Of a stretch of DNA of 64,000 nt, positions 23,513 through 32,772 are shown one piece after another. Within the stretch, counting starts at the first letter, position 1, and every line of letters begins with the position of its first letter. The position numbers and the translations under genes were made by a program. The notes under the pieces are model-generated. The model made no database searches. It saw only the letters and a program-made list of their open reading frames with translations, and was not told where the DNA came from. Source of the stretch: Streptomyces sp. WP-1 (GTDB taxonomy: Bacteria > Actinomycetota > Actinomycetes > Streptomycetales > Streptomycetaceae); the NCBI RefSeq assembly GCF_030450125.1, contig NZ_CP123923.1, forward strand, positions 2,170,001 to 2,234,000, read 5' to 3'.

Positions 23513-25119
23513 TTGGCCGCCTGGTGCGCGAAGCGCTCCGCGAGCCGGGGCCGCTGGAGCTTTCCGGTGGCGGTGCGCGGGATGCGGTCGAGCTCCTGCC
23601 AGCGGGCAGGCAGGGCCACTGCGGGGAGCAGCCGGGCGAGCCGGGCGCGGATCACCGACAGGTCACCGGCCGGCGCGACGACGAGCGCGAGGAGTTCTTC
23701 GTCCGACGTCTCGTGCGGCAGGGCCAGAACGGCGGCGTCGTCGACGGCCGGGATCGACAGCAGCGCCCGCTCGACCTCTTCGAGGGACACGCTCTCTCCG
23801 CGTACTTTCGCGACGTTCTTCGTGCGTCCGGTGAGGTGGAAGTACCTGCGTCCGTCCGGGCCCGTGGCCCAGTAGCCGATGTCCCCGGTGCACAGCCACC
23901 CACCGGCGAGGACGTCGGCGGTCAGGTCGGGTCTGCCCGCGTAGCCTTCCATCACGTTGTGGCCGCGGATCCGGATCTCCCCCGGCTCGCCCTCGCCCAG
24001 CCGGGTGTGCCCCGGGCCGAAGACCTCCACCTCGTTGCCGTGCACGGCGACGCCCACAGAGGGGATGTCGGCGTCCAGCATCACCGCGCGGTAGGCGGCC
24101 TCGGACAGATCGTGCGGCACGGTGGTGGAAAAGTTGGTCGCCTCGGAGAGCCCGTACCCCTGGAGGACCCACACGCCGAGGACATCCACCACCTCGCGCA
24201 CCAAACTCCTGGTGAGCGGCGCGGCGGCCGACACGAAGTAGCGCAGGGAAGCCGGCGGTCGCCAGCCGCGCCCGGTGGCCAGCAGCATCCGCAGGACCGG
24301 TGGCACCACGCTGGCGATGTGCGGCCGGTGGGTGTCGAGGAGCGCACGGTAGGTGAACGGCGAGATGTGCTGCGGCAGGACCACGTGGGCGCCGGCGTGC
24401 ACGGGCGCGACGAGGGTGAAGTGCACACCGTTGACGTGGTGGATCGGCAGCCCGCCCAGCAGCGTGGTGTGCCCGTCGAGATCGTGGTGGCGCCGCACCG
24501 CTTCGGCGTTGCTGGTCAGCGCGCGGTGCGGCTGGACCACCAGCTTGCTCGCCGCTGTGGACCCCGAGGTGCCGAACAGGAAGGCCGGTCGGCTCGCCGG
24601 TACGGTGCCGTCACCGGGGAGGCCGACAGCGGTGGGAGGGTCGCCCCGGGGGTCGTCGTCCGGATCGAGGACGGTGTCGGCGACCTGCCGTGCCTCGGGG
24701 CCGGCGAAGGGCGAGCACAGGACGGTGGCCACCGGGTGCTCGTCGAGGATCGACCGCAGCCGCCGGGACGGGTCGCCGGGGTTGAGGAACAGGCAGGGCA
24801 TCCCGGCGCGGAGTGCGGCGAAGACCGCGACGACCGAGGGGATGTCGTTGCCGGGCAGCAGGGCCACGGTGGCCCCCGCCGGCAGACGGCCGGTGAGAGC
24901 GCGGGCGAGTACGCGGCTGCGCTGTTCGAGACCGCCGTAGGTCAGCACCTGGGGGCCGCCGTCGTCCGGGCACCAGGTCAGGAAGGGGCGCCGCGGATCG
25001 CTCCGGGCCAGGGCGAGGAGGGAGGCGATCACGGTCGCGTGTGCGGGCGGGTCCGCGGCGACACCGTCCTGGACGAGGAGATGCGCACCGGTGGCCGGCT
25101 CCGAGGCGCTGGTCGACAT
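23509..25119 (-). CDS. Acyl-AMP ligase (ANL superfamily)
   Basis: A 536-residue adenylate-forming enzyme. A3 is FGTSGSTAASKLVVQP, A5 is LQGYGLSEATNFS, A7 is LCTGDIGYW, A8 is HLTGRTKNVAKVRGESVSLEEVE and A10 is RTATGKLQRP. The pocket lacks the Asp of amino-acid-activating domains (GLPIHHVNGVHF in that place), so the substrate is more likely a carboxylic acid than an alpha-amino acid. It ends 9 bases from the cupin-ACP gene upstream of it, whose C-terminal ACP is the natural acceptor. Confidence 0.85.
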   Translation of the reverse strand: MSTSASEPATGAHLLVQDGVAADPPAHATVIASLLALARSDPRRPFLTWCPDDGGPQVLTYGGLEQRSRVLARALTGRLPAGATVALLPGNDIPSVVAVFAALRAGMPCLFLNPGDPSRRLRSILDEHPVATVLCSPFAGPEARQVADTVLDPDDDPRGDPPTAVGLPGDGTVPASRPAFLFGTSGSTAASKLVVQPHRALTSNAEAVRRHHDLDGHTTLLGGLPIHHVNGVHFTLVAPVHAGAHVVLPQHISPFTYRALLDTHRPHIASVVPPVLRMLLATGRGWRPPASLRYFVSAAAPLTRSLVREVVDVLGVWVLQGYGLSEATNFSTTVPHDLSEAAYRAVMLDADIPSVGVAVHGNEVEVFGPGHTRLGEGEPGEIRIRGHNVMEGYAGRPDLTADVLAGGWLCTGDIGYWATGPDGRRYFHLTGRTKNVAKVRGESVSLEEVERALLSIPAVDDAAVLALPHETSDEELLALVVAPAGDLSVIRARLARLLPAVALPARWQELDRIPRTATGKLQRPRLAERFAHQAAK

Positions 25120-25127
25120 CGCCCGCC

Positions 25128-26126
25128 TCACCCGGCGTCTCCGGCCGGACGGCCGAGGTGGGAGTCCACCAGCGCGCACAGGGCGTGCAGCGAGCGGAAG
25201 TTCTCCGCCACCACCTCCTGTGCGGCGATACTGATCCCGAACCGCTTCTCCAGGGCCACCAGGAGTCGTACGACCGCGAGCGAGTCGGCGCCGGCCAGGC
25301 TTGCGTCGGTGTCCGGCCCGTCCGAAACGGTCTCCCTGACGACGGCTTCGACCTGCCGGCGCAGGCCGTCGGACCGGGCGTGCCGCCGGGGTGCGTCCTC
25401 GGGCAGCACGTTGCAGGTGCCGGCGGCCGGCAGCTCCTCGGCGAGGAACACGGTCTGCGCCATCATGCGGTAGCCGGACATCTTCTCCCGGAAGGTCTCG
25501 ATCGATTCCTCGGGGTGCACCGAGTCGATGACCGCGTTGGGGCCTATGGCGTTGAACTGGTGGGACACAGCCCGCGGGATCTGAAGGTCGATCCAGGAGT
25601 TCTCGGGGACGACGAGGTTGTAGCGGGTGATCGCCGTTCCGTCCGGCGCATCGGGCAGTTCGTCCACGAACCGGTGGGGCAGGAACGGGGTGACGCCCTT
25701 GACCTCCAGGACCTCGAAGGGTGCGAGGCTCGACACCCGGATCCGGGTGTCGGTGCCGGTCATCATGCGGACGAAGCGGAGCCCGGTGTGCAGATGCATC
25801 CGGGAACAGATGCCACGCTGGTTGACGTCGTAGAAGTCCATCAGATAGCGGTCGGCGAAGTAGCCGTCGAAGGGCGCCTCCAGCATGTAGACGTCGCCCT
25901 CCTCGAAGGTCTGGGCGCGCACGATCCCGTCCGCGTCGCAGGTGGTGGCGTCCGAGGTCTCGTGGGCGGTGCGGACGAGGCCGGTGAGCGTGTCCACCAC
26001 CGCCTGGGCTACGGCCGGTGCGAAGCGCGCCACCGGGGTGACCCGGCACCTTCCGGCGTCGCTGAACGACGCCACGTCATGTACCTCGTTGAGTTCGTCG
26101 GGGGCTTTCTTGAGGGTCTCGGTCAT
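25128..26126 (-). CDS. Cupin-like domain fused to an acyl carrier protein
   Basis: A 332-residue two-part protein. Residues about 70-235 look like a cupin: SRMHLHTGLRFVRMMTG gives His111-x-His113, and PRAVSHQFNAIG gives His189 in a second motif. A linker leads to an ACP domain (about 255-325) with phosphopantetheine Ser282 in AGADSLAVVRLLV. I do not know this fusion from described pathways. The likely reading is an enzyme that works on a chain tethered to its own ACP, loaded by the adjacent acyl-AMP ligase. A metal-dependent cupin role is inferred from the histidines only. Confidence 0.7.
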   Translation of the reverse strand: MTETLKKAPDELNEVHDVASFSDAGRCRVTPVARFAPAVAQAVVDTLTGLVRTAHETSDATTCDADGIVRAQTFEEGDVYMLEAPFDGYFADRYLMDFYDVNQRGICSRMHLHTGLRFVRMMTGTDTRIRVSSLAPFEVLEVKGVTPFLPHRFVDELPDAPDGTAITRYNLVVPENSWIDLQIPRAVSHQFNAIGPNAVIDSVHPEESIETFREKMSGYRMMAQTVFLAEELPAAGTCNVLPEDAPRRHARSDGLRRQVEAVVRETVSDGPDTDASLAGADSLAVVRLLVALEKRFGISIAAQEVVAENFRSLHALCALVDSHLGRPAGDAG

Positions 26127-26201
26127 GAGCGGCGGTCTCTTCCCCTTCGTTGCTCTGCTTCCGTACTGCGGGTGTGCGCCGGTGCCGGGTGACGCCGTGC
26201 C

Positions 26202-27026
26202 TCACGCCGGCCACAGGGCGGCGAGGGCCTGTGCGATGCGGACGCCGCGGTCCGCGGACATCAGCTCGTTGTGCTCGCCGCCGATGTCGTGGGTGACCAC
26301 GCCGGACGGGCAGCGGCTCCGCCACGCGTGCAGGGTGTCCCGCGGATCGGGACGCTCCGGGCGCACCAGGTGCACGAGGCCGTCGTAGGGCGGCACGTCG
26401 TACTCCTGGGCCATTCGGAGATTGAGGGCGAGCACCTGGAACAGGCGGCGCAGGTCGGCCTGCCGGTATGCGGCGGGCAGGGTGTCGCACCGGCCGGCCA
26501 CCTCGGCGGCCCGGTCGACCATCTCGGCGTCGTCCAGCCCGTCGAGCCGCAACCGCTCCAGCGGCACCCGGTAGATGACGCTCACCAGTCGGGCGAAGGT
26601 CGCCACACGCTCGGCCCGGGGAACGTCGTGACGCGGGACGTACGTGCCGAGCAGAACGGTTCCGGCCGGAGTACGGCCCCGCTCCCGCAGCCGGCGGGCC
26701 ATCTCGAAGGCGACCAGCCCGCCGAACGAGTATCCGGCCAGTACCAGCTGTTCCGGCTCGTGGTAGGCGAGCAGTTCGTCGAGGTAGTCGGTCGCCATGG
26801 TCGGGATGTCGTGGTGCGGCTCGCCCTGCGGGGACAGGCCCCGCGCCCGCACCCCGACGCACTCGGTCCCCGCGGGCAGCGCCGCGACCACATCGACGTA
26901 GCCGCTGACCGAGCCGCCGACGGGATGCACGAAGGCGTACGTCGGAGTGCGACTGCCCGGAAGCAGCCGGACGTACGACGTCTCCCGCGCGGCGGATCCG
27001 GTGGGCGGGGTGCGGTCCTGACTCAT
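26202..27026 (-). CDS. Type II thioesterase / thioesterase-domain protein
   Basis: A 274-residue alpha/beta hydrolase. The nucleophile is Ser100 in VLAGYSFGGLVAFEMA; HPVGG near residue 35 forms the oxyanion region and GEHNEL near the C-terminus supplies the catalytic His. This matches thioesterases of NRPS/PKS systems. It may release the product or edit carrier proteins. The start ATG 27026 overlaps the stop of the oxygenase gene (ATGA). A 75-bp gap separates it from the cupin-ACP gene. Confidence 0.85.
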   Translation of the reverse strand: MSQDRTPPTGSAARETSYVRLLPGSRTPTYAFVHPVGGSVSGYVDVVAALPAGTECVGVRARGLSPQGEPHHDIPTMATDYLDELLAYHEPEQLVLAGYSFGGLVAFEMARRLRERGRTPAGTVLLGTYVPRHDVPRAERVATFARLVSVIYRVPLERLRLDGLDDAEMVDRAAEVAGRCDTLPAAYRQADLRRLFQVLALNLRMAQEYDVPPYDGLVHLVRPERPDPRDTLHAWRSRCPSGVVTHDIGGEHNELMSADRGVRIAQALAALWPA

Positions 27027-27901
27027 CCGCCGTCTCGCTCTCTCGAACCACCGGCCACGACGTTCCAGCCACGGGAGCCGTGCTGGGCGATGCGTTCGGC
27101 CCGGAAGCCCGCAGCCGTGCATCCGGGTTCCAGTTCCGTGTCGTCCGCGGGATGGACGAACAGCGGCAGGGACATGCGTGACCCGCTGTCCGACGCGCCG
27201 CCGGGATGCACCACCCGGTGCAGGGCCGCCGGGTAGCGCCCTGCGGTCGCCAGCTGGAGCATCTCCCCCGCCTGCACAACGATCGAGCCGGTGGGTGCCG
27301 GCACGTCCAGCCACGTCCCATCGTGCTGGATCTGGAGTCCGGGGCCGCTCGGTGCGGGCAGCAGGGTCAGCAGGTTGATATCGGTGTGGGCCAGCGCCCG
27401 TTCGGTGTCCGGTGCGTCGCCGTCTGCCGCCGGCAGGTAACGCTGTACCCGCAGCACGGTGGCCGTGGCGCCATCGGTCGTCCGGGCCAGCGGCAGCGGA
27501 GCGGGATCGGGCCCGGTGGCCGACGGCACATCGAGCCAGCCCAGGAGGGTGCGGGCGAGAGCCAGAGCCTCGTCGTAGTACCGGCGGGCCGTGTCCGGCA
27601 CCTCGACCGGATAGCGGCCCCGGGGATAGATATGGAAGAACTCCTTCCGGTCTCCGACGAAATCGCTGCCCGCGGTGGGCCGGGGCGGCGCGAAATAGCC
27701 GTCCGGCCGCACGGACCCGGCGGCGTAGCGGTGTTTGGCGTCGGAGTCGAAGAACGCGAGCCATTCGTCGTAGACGCGCTCCACCGTCCCGGCCATGACC
27801 GGGGCGCCGACGAGTACGGCGCACCCGGTCGCGGACAGGGCGGTACGCAGGCCGACCGCCGCGCCAGGGCGTGCGAAGTCGACTGTGGGGAGTTTCACCA
27901 T
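27023..27901 (-). CDS. Isopenicillin-N-synthase-type Fe(II)/2-oxoglutarate oxygenase
   Basis: A 292-residue 2OG-Fe(II) oxygenase. Iron ligands are His172 and Asp174 in ALAHTDINLLTLL and His228 in ALHRVVHP. Arg242-x-Ser244 (SRMSLP) fits 2-oxoglutarate binding. ATG 27901 (MVKLPTVDFA) is the best start, with a GGAG just upstream. The family does hydroxylations, desaturations and ring closures. Its 5' end overlaps the end region of the methyltransferase gene only if longer starts are used. Confidence 0.8.
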   Translation of the reverse strand: MVKLPTVDFARPGAAVGLRTALSATGCAVLVGAPVMAGTVERVYDEWLAFFDSDAKHRYAAGSVRPDGYFAPPRPTAGSDFVGDRKEFFHIYPRGRYPVEVPDTARRYYDEALALARTLLGWLDVPSATGPDPAPLPLARTTDGATATVLRVQRYLPAADGDAPDTERALAHTDINLLTLLPAPSGPGLQIQHDGTWLDVPAPTGSIVVQAGEMLQLATAGRYPAALHRVVHPGGASDSGSRMSLPLFVHPADDTELEPGCTAAGFRAERIAQHGSRGWNVVAGGSRERDGG

Positions 27902-27948
27902 GGTCTCCAGGGACTCCAGTGCGTGCGGATCGCCGGGCGGGCCGGGGC

Positions 27949-28860
27949 TCAGTGCCGACGGCCGTCGACCGGGAGGTAGTCGGGGTCGTCCTCGGCGAGC
28001 AGGTACGCGCTGCCGAACCGTCCGGCCGCGTCGTTCCTGACCACGCAGGAGCCCGGCGCGGCGGTGCGTGCTCCGACGTGCATCACGAGATGGGCGAGAG
28101 ACAGCCCGGTTCCGTGCCGCCGGACGAGGTCGGTGTGCCACTGCCGGATCCCCGTGCGGTCCGCGGGATGCCGTCGCTCGTAGGCGTCGACGTAGACCTC
28201 GAACGGCACCGGAGTTTCCTGTAGCAGCGTGAACTCCATGGGTCGTCCGGTGGCGTGCCGGCGCGCGGCCCGCGCCACCAGGGGCATCCCCTCCCGGATC
28301 AACTGGTAGAGGATGACGAACATGTGGCCCTCGGGCCGCAGCAGCTCCGGCAGTCGCTCCAGCAGCACCTCGACGAGGGTGTTCCCCTCCGGTCCTCCGT
28401 TGGAGTTGAGCGTGCCCGCGATGCAGTCGGGAGTGGGCAGGAAGGGCGGATTGGCGAGGACGAGGTCGTACGGTTCCCCGGTCCGGTGGGTGCGGATGTC
28501 CGCCGTGTGGGAGGTGACCCTGTCCGGTGGGAACCCGTTGGCGGCCGTCGTCGCGCGATGGAACTGCGCGGCTCTGGGGTTGATGTCGAGCAGGTCGACG
28601 TGGCGTGCCCCCAGACGGAGAGCCATGAAGCCGAAGGCCCCTGAGCCCGCGAAGGGTTCGAAGACCCTCTTCCCGGCGGCGAGGGCCGGCACGGCCGTGA
28701 GATGGTCCAGCAGGGCGGCCTGTAGGCGGGTCAGCGGGAGGATGCGCAGCCGGTCCTTCTTCTCGCCCCTCTCCGCCCGTACTGTCAGCCCGCCTGGATG
28801 GGTGTAGGTGATGACGTCGCCGGTCACCTCGCCCTTGAGCCAGTCGAGGTCAGCGGCCAC
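27949..28860 (-). CDS. Class I SAM methyltransferase with NPPF motif
   Basis: A 303-residue protein with SAM motif VFEPFAGSGAFGFMAL, acidic strand HVDLLDINPRAA and motif IV DLVLANPPFLP. The NPPF tetrapeptide is typical of enzymes that methylate nitrogen on a planar group (HemK, RlmG and adenine methyltransferases). In a cluster it may act on an amide or other nitrogen of the product. GTG 28860 (VAADLDWLKG) is chosen; it overlaps the stop of the carbamoyltransferase gene by 11 bases. Confidence 0.75.
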   Translation of the reverse strand: MAADLDWLKGEVTGDVITYTHPGGLTVRAERGEKKDRLRILPLTRLQAALLDHLTAVPALAAGKRVFEPFAGSGAFGFMALRLGARHVDLLDINPRAAQFHRATTAANGFPPDRVTSHTADIRTHRTGEPYDLVLANPPFLPTPDCIAGTLNSNGGPEGNTLVEVLLERLPELLRPEGHMFVILYQLIREGMPLVARAARRHATGRPMEFTLLQETPVPFEVYVDAYERRHPADRTGIRQWHTDLVRRHGTGLSLAHLVMHVGARTAAPGSCVVRNDAAGRFGSAYLLAEDDPDYLPVDGRRH

Positions 28861-30961
28861 GGTTCCAGTACCCCTCGTACGACGACGGCACGGGACAGTC
28901 CACGGTGTCGTGGTGGACGTAGAGAACGTCACGAGCGGGTACGACATCGCCCCGCCGGTCGATCCAGTAGACGGGGATTCCGGCCTCCCGCATGATCTGC
29001 CGTGATGTCTCGGCCGTCGCCGAGAAGTACAGCGACCGGTCGAAGATGAACGCGTCGGCCGTGCGGTCCACGTAGCGCACCGCCGCGTCGTACTCGGCGC
29101 GCAGGTCCGCTACGTCGTCCTGCGCCGCGTCGGCGACGACGAGTCCGGGGTGCAACCTCAGCAGGTGCGCGCGCATCTCGGCCGGCATCCTCGTGCGGTC
29201 CTCCAGGAGCAGGAGCCGGCTGCCGGGGAGCTTGGCGAAGTTGTCGGTGCAGGGCGCGAACGGCCGAGCGGCGAACGTGCGCTTGTCCGTGAAGAGCCAG
29301 TCTCCGATGCACAGGGCGTCCATCTCCGAGCTGGTGTACAGGCGCAGTGCCTGCTCGCTGGTCTGCACGAGGGGCTCGCCCCGGTCGTTGAACGAGGTGT
29401 TGAGGAGGACCCCGACTCCGGTCAGCTCCTTGAACGCCTTGAGCAGGGCATGGAATCGGGGGTTGCTCCGCTCGGTCACGGTCTGGACCCGTGCCGTGCC
29501 GTCGACGTGCCCGATCGAGGCGAGCCGTGTGCGCCACTGCGGCCTGATCTCCGCGACCACGGTCATGTACGGCAGGTCCTGGTCGGCCTCGAAGTAGGTC
29601 GACAGGTCCTCGCGCAGTACCGAGGGGGCGAACGGCCGCCAGTTCTCCCGGTGTTTGATGCCGTCGTTGATGCGCTGCTTGATGCCGTCCACCAGCGGGT
29701 TGCCGAGGATGGAGCGGTTGCCGAGGGACCGGGGGCCGATCTCGGATCGCCCCTGCACCCAGCCCACCGTCCGTCCGTCGGCGAGGAGCCGGGCGGCCGC
29801 GCGGACCACGTCGCTCACCCGGCTGCCCTGCTGGCCGAAGGTGGCGGCGGCCTTCTCCACGTTTTCGGTGTCGATGTGCCGGCCCCAGTACGCGTGCTCC
29901 ATGAACCAGACCCGGCGGCGTTCCCGGTCGCCGAGCCGGTGGTGGGCGTACAGGGCGCCGCCCAGTGCGGTCCCCGAGTCGTTGGCCTGGGGGTAGACGA
30001 CGACGCGATCGAACAACCCGCTGCGCATGATCACGCCGTTGCTCACGGAGTTGAGTGCGACTCCGCCGGTGACCAGCAGGTTCCGGGAGCCGGTGCGTTC
30101 CTTCAGGAAGCGGGCGGACCTCAGCATGATGTCCTCGCAGACGGCCTGGACGGCGGCCGCCGCGTCCTGGTGGACCGAGGAGAGCGGTTCACCAGCGCGT
30201 CGTGGCGGGCCGAAGACACCGGTGAGGACCTCGTCCTTGATCTCCTCGGATGTGTACCGGCTGCCCGGCCGGACGAATCCGGGCGTGAAGGCGAAGGAGC
30301 CGTCCTCGGCTACCGGCACGAACTCCTCCAGCCGCTTGCGGAAGCGATCGGGATCGCCGTAGCCGGCCAGGGCCATGGTCTTGCCCTCCTCGCCGAACCC
30401 CCACCCGAGCCAGAAGGTGACCGCCTGGTAGAGGTGACCCAGGGACTGGGGGTGCGGGGTGGTGCGAAGGGTCCTGATGTCGTTGCCGGAGCCGTGCGCG
30501 AGCATGGCGGTCTCGGTCTCGCCGCTGCCGTCGACGCTGAGGATCGCGGCGTCCTGGAACGGGCTGGCGTAGTAGACGCCCGCGGCGTGACAGAGGTGGT
30601 GGCGGATGTCGACGACACGGTCGGCCGGGAAGCCAGCGGCGATCAGTGAGCGCCGCCAGGTGGGGAGCCTCCAGTCGAGGTGCCGCTCCGTCTCCTCGGC
30701 CGCCGGCCCGTCCAGGAATCCGCGGGTCTGGCGCTTGCGTTCGTCGAGGCGGGCGGGGTCGATGCACTGGGTGACGAGGTCGATCTGGCCCGGATCGACG
30801 GAGTGCTCCCGCAGTGCCTCGAAGAGCGTGGACAGGTCGCTCGACATACCGTGTTTGACGCGGTTGAAGCGCTCCTGCTCGTAGACGAAGACGGGCTCTC
30901 CGTCCTTCAGCAGGGCGAAACAGGCGTCGTGTTGCACCGGCTTAGTGCCCAAGATGATCAT
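28850..30961 (-). CDS. Carbamoyltransferase (NodU/CmcH/TobZ family) with extra C-terminal region
   Basis: A 703-residue protein. The N-terminal Kae1-like domain has HHLCHAAGVYYASPF (metal-binding histidines) and ILSVDGSGETET. The rest has LLVTGGVALNSVSNG, then VGWVQGRSEIGPRSLGNRSI and NTSFNDRGEPLV. These match O-carbamoyltransferases, which move a carbamoyl group from carbamoyl phosphate through carbamoyl-AMP to a hydroxyl, often on a sugar. About 130 residues after APCTDNFAKLPG extend past the usual end (TobZ-type proteins are about 570 residues). It predicts a carbamate on the product, perhaps on the sugar added by the glycosyltransferase. Confidence 0.88.
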   Translation of the reverse strand: MIILGTKPVQHDACFALLKDGEPVFVYEQERFNRVKHGMSSDLSTLFEALREHSVDPGQIDLVTQCIDPARLDERKRQTRGFLDGPAAEETERHLDWRLPTWRRSLIAAGFPADRVVDIRHHLCHAAGVYYASPFQDAAILSVDGSGETETAMLAHGSGNDIRTLRTTPHPQSLGHLYQAVTFWLGWGFGEEGKTMALAGYGDPDRFRKRLEEFVPVAEDGSFAFTPGFVRPGSRYTSEEIKDEVLTGVFGPPRRAGEPLSSVHQDAAAAVQAVCEDIMLRSARFLKERTGSRNLLVTGGVALNSVSNGVIMRSGLFDRVVVYPQANDSGTALGGALYAHHRLGDRERRRVWFMEHAYWGRHIDTENVEKAAATFGQQGSRVSDVVRAAARLLADGRTVGWVQGRSEIGPRSLGNRSILGNPLVDGIKQRINDGIKHRENWRPFAPSVLREDLSTYFEADQDLPYMTVVAEIRPQWRTRLASIGHVDGTARVQTVTERSNPRFHALLKAFKELTGVGVLLNTSFNDRGEPLVQTSEQALRLYTSSEMDALCIGDWLFTDKRTFAARPFAPCTDNFAKLPGSRLLLLEDRTRMPAEMRAHLLRLHPGLVVADAAQDDVADLRAEYDAAVRYVDRTADAFIFDRSLYFSATAETSRQIMREAGIPVYWIDRRGDVVPARDVLYVHHDTVDCPVPSSYEGYWNRGR

Positions 30962-31003
30962 ATCTGCGTCTTCCTTTGTCCCTCTCGGCCGACTGTTGCG
31001 GGG

Positions 31004-32623
31004 TCACACCACGGGCAGCAGGGGGCGTTCACCGGGCCGTGCGCCGGGGGCGGCGGCGGAGACGGGGGAGGCGGCAGCGGGGGCGGTCGGTTCCAGCCAG
31101 GCCCGGCTCCGCCGGTCGCTGTTCAGCATCGCGAAGGCGAGGTTCCGTGAGTAGTGCAGTACCTGCGGATCGATCTTCAGATCGCGGAACGGCGACGGCG
31201 ACTGGGACTTGGACCATCCCATGTCGTCCGGCCGGGTCACCGGGTCCAGTTGCCCGCTGGCCACGGCCTCGTCGTACAGCGCGGTGCCGGGGAAGGGCTG
31301 CACCATGAAGAAACCGCACCCGTCGAGGCCCGCGTCCATGGCGCGACGGGCCAGCATGTAGGTCTGGCTCAGCTCTTCAAGGGTCTCGTCGGGGTATCCG
31401 ACCATGAAGTTGGCGTTGGTCGTGAACCCCATGTCGGCCATGGTCCGGATGAGTTCGAAGACGTCGCACTTGTCGATGCGCCACTTCGCGGTCGAGTACT
31501 TGTCGAGGAGACGTTGCGATCCCGACTCGAAGGGGAGGCCGATCCGGCGGAATCCCGCCGTGTAGAGGTGTTCCAGGAGTTCGACGTCGACCTCCAGCCG
31601 GTCACCGGAGCCCGTCCGCTTGAACAGGTGCCGGATGTTCACGCCGTTGATGTCGGCCAGCAGGAAGTCGTAGCGCTGGAGCAGGTCGAGGACCTTGTGC
31701 ACCCTGTGTTTCCAGGCGAGCAGCGAGTCGTCGTTGATGTAGACCAACTCGACGCCGAGCCCTTTGAGGGTGTCCAGTTCCTGTTCCACGCGTTCGACGC
31801 TGTGGAAACGCAGCCGCCCGATGTCACCGGCCTCGCCGCCGACTTCTTTCGAGATGTGGCAGTAGGTGCAGCGGTACGGGCAGCCCCGCGAGGTCAGGAT
31901 CGACGCGAAGCGTGGCTTCTGGTCCTCCAGCCAGCCGTCACGGCCGCCCCATGGCTCGCTGATCTCCCAGTACTGCTCGTTGGGGAGCGCGTCCCAGGAC
32001 GGCATGGGGTATTCGTCCAGATCGGTCACCGGAGGGCCGGCGGGCGCGGTCACGGTCCTGCCGTCGCGCCGGAAGCTGATGCCGGGAACCTCGTCCAGCG
32101 AAGGCCGCCCGGAGCGCAGAAACTCGGCGAAGGCCACGAGGGACTTCTCACCCTCGGAAAGGAAGATGGCGTCGAAGCCCCGGTCGAGGAAGTAGTCTTT
32201 GAGGCTGCGCGCGTTGACCCCGCCGGCCACCAGGATCTTTTCCGGATAGACCGACTTCACCAGTTGGGCGATTTCGATGCAGCGACCGGTTTGCTGAGTG
32301 AAAATGGAACTGATTGCAATGACGTCGAACGGCTCGACCTCCTCCAGTATCCGTTCGGGCGTCATTCCAATGCGAAAAAGGTCCGGTGCGACCTCAGGCA
32401 GCGGAGTTCGCCGGTAGAACGTGTCGGACAGATCGTCGCGTCCCGGTCGGCCGATGCTCGCGTCGAGCAGGTCCGCCTGGAACCCCGCTTGCCTCAGGGC
32501 CGAATGGAGGTAGATGAGCCCCAGGGAACTGTCCGGGCGGCAGACCTCGTCGGGATAGTACTGCAGTGTCGCATAGAGGCACAGGATCCGAGGTTCGCCG
32601 ATTCGCCGCGTCAGCACATCCAT
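31004..32623 (-). CDS. B12-binding-type radical SAM enzyme
   Basis: A 539-residue protein. The N-terminal 200 residues form a cobalamin-binding-like Rossmann domain (SSLGLIYLHSALRQAGFQAD, ILVAGGVNARSL). The radical SAM cluster is Cys248, Cys252 and Cys255 in SRGCPYRCTYCHIS. Later parts include NFMVGYPDETLEEL, typical of class B/P-methylase-like enzymes. Many such enzymes methylate unreactive carbons; others do C-P or ring chemistry. ATG 32623 is the first gene after a divergent intergenic region, so it heads the operon running to 21051. Confidence 0.85.
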   Translation of the reverse strand: MDVLTRRIGEPRILCLYATLQYYPDEVCRPDSSLGLIYLHSALRQAGFQADLLDASIGRPGRDDLSDTFYRRTPLPEVAPDLFRIGMTPERILEEVEPFDVIAISSIFTQQTGRCIEIAQLVKSVYPEKILVAGGVNARSLKDYFLDRGFDAIFLSEGEKSLVAFAEFLRSGRPSLDEVPGISFRRDGRTVTAPAGPPVTDLDEYPMPSWDALPNEQYWEISEPWGGRDGWLEDQKPRFASILTSRGCPYRCTYCHISKEVGGEAGDIGRLRFHSVERVEQELDTLKGLGVELVYINDDSLLAWKHRVHKVLDLLQRYDFLLADINGVNIRHLFKRTGSGDRLEVDVELLEHLYTAGFRRIGLPFESGSQRLLDKYSTAKWRIDKCDVFELIRTMADMGFTTNANFMVGYPDETLEELSQTYMLARRAMDAGLDGCGFFMVQPFPGTALYDEAVASGQLDPVTRPDDMGWSKSQSPSPFRDLKIDPQVLHYSRNLAFAMLNSDRRSRAWLEPTAPAAASPVSAAAPGARPGERPLLPVV

Positions 32624-32772
32624 TCAGGAATCCCCCAAAGACGGTTTCACCAAAAGTCCCGGAATCTATTTCGCTCGCCAACACTAAATTTGCAGTGCAA
32701 ATACTGTCAAGGCTGCTCAATGTTCAAAGATCGGCCACCCCGGCCACCGGAATTCACACCAGGAGACGGATC
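32624..32772. promoter_or_regulatory. Divergent promoter region with a short palindrome
   Basis: This AT-richer 149-bp region lies between the radical SAM operon and the GNAT gene. It contains ATTTGC-agt-GCAAAT at 32688-32702, a 6-bp inverted repeat with a 3-base spacer, in a position where a repressor or activator could act on both genes. Confidence 0.45.
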
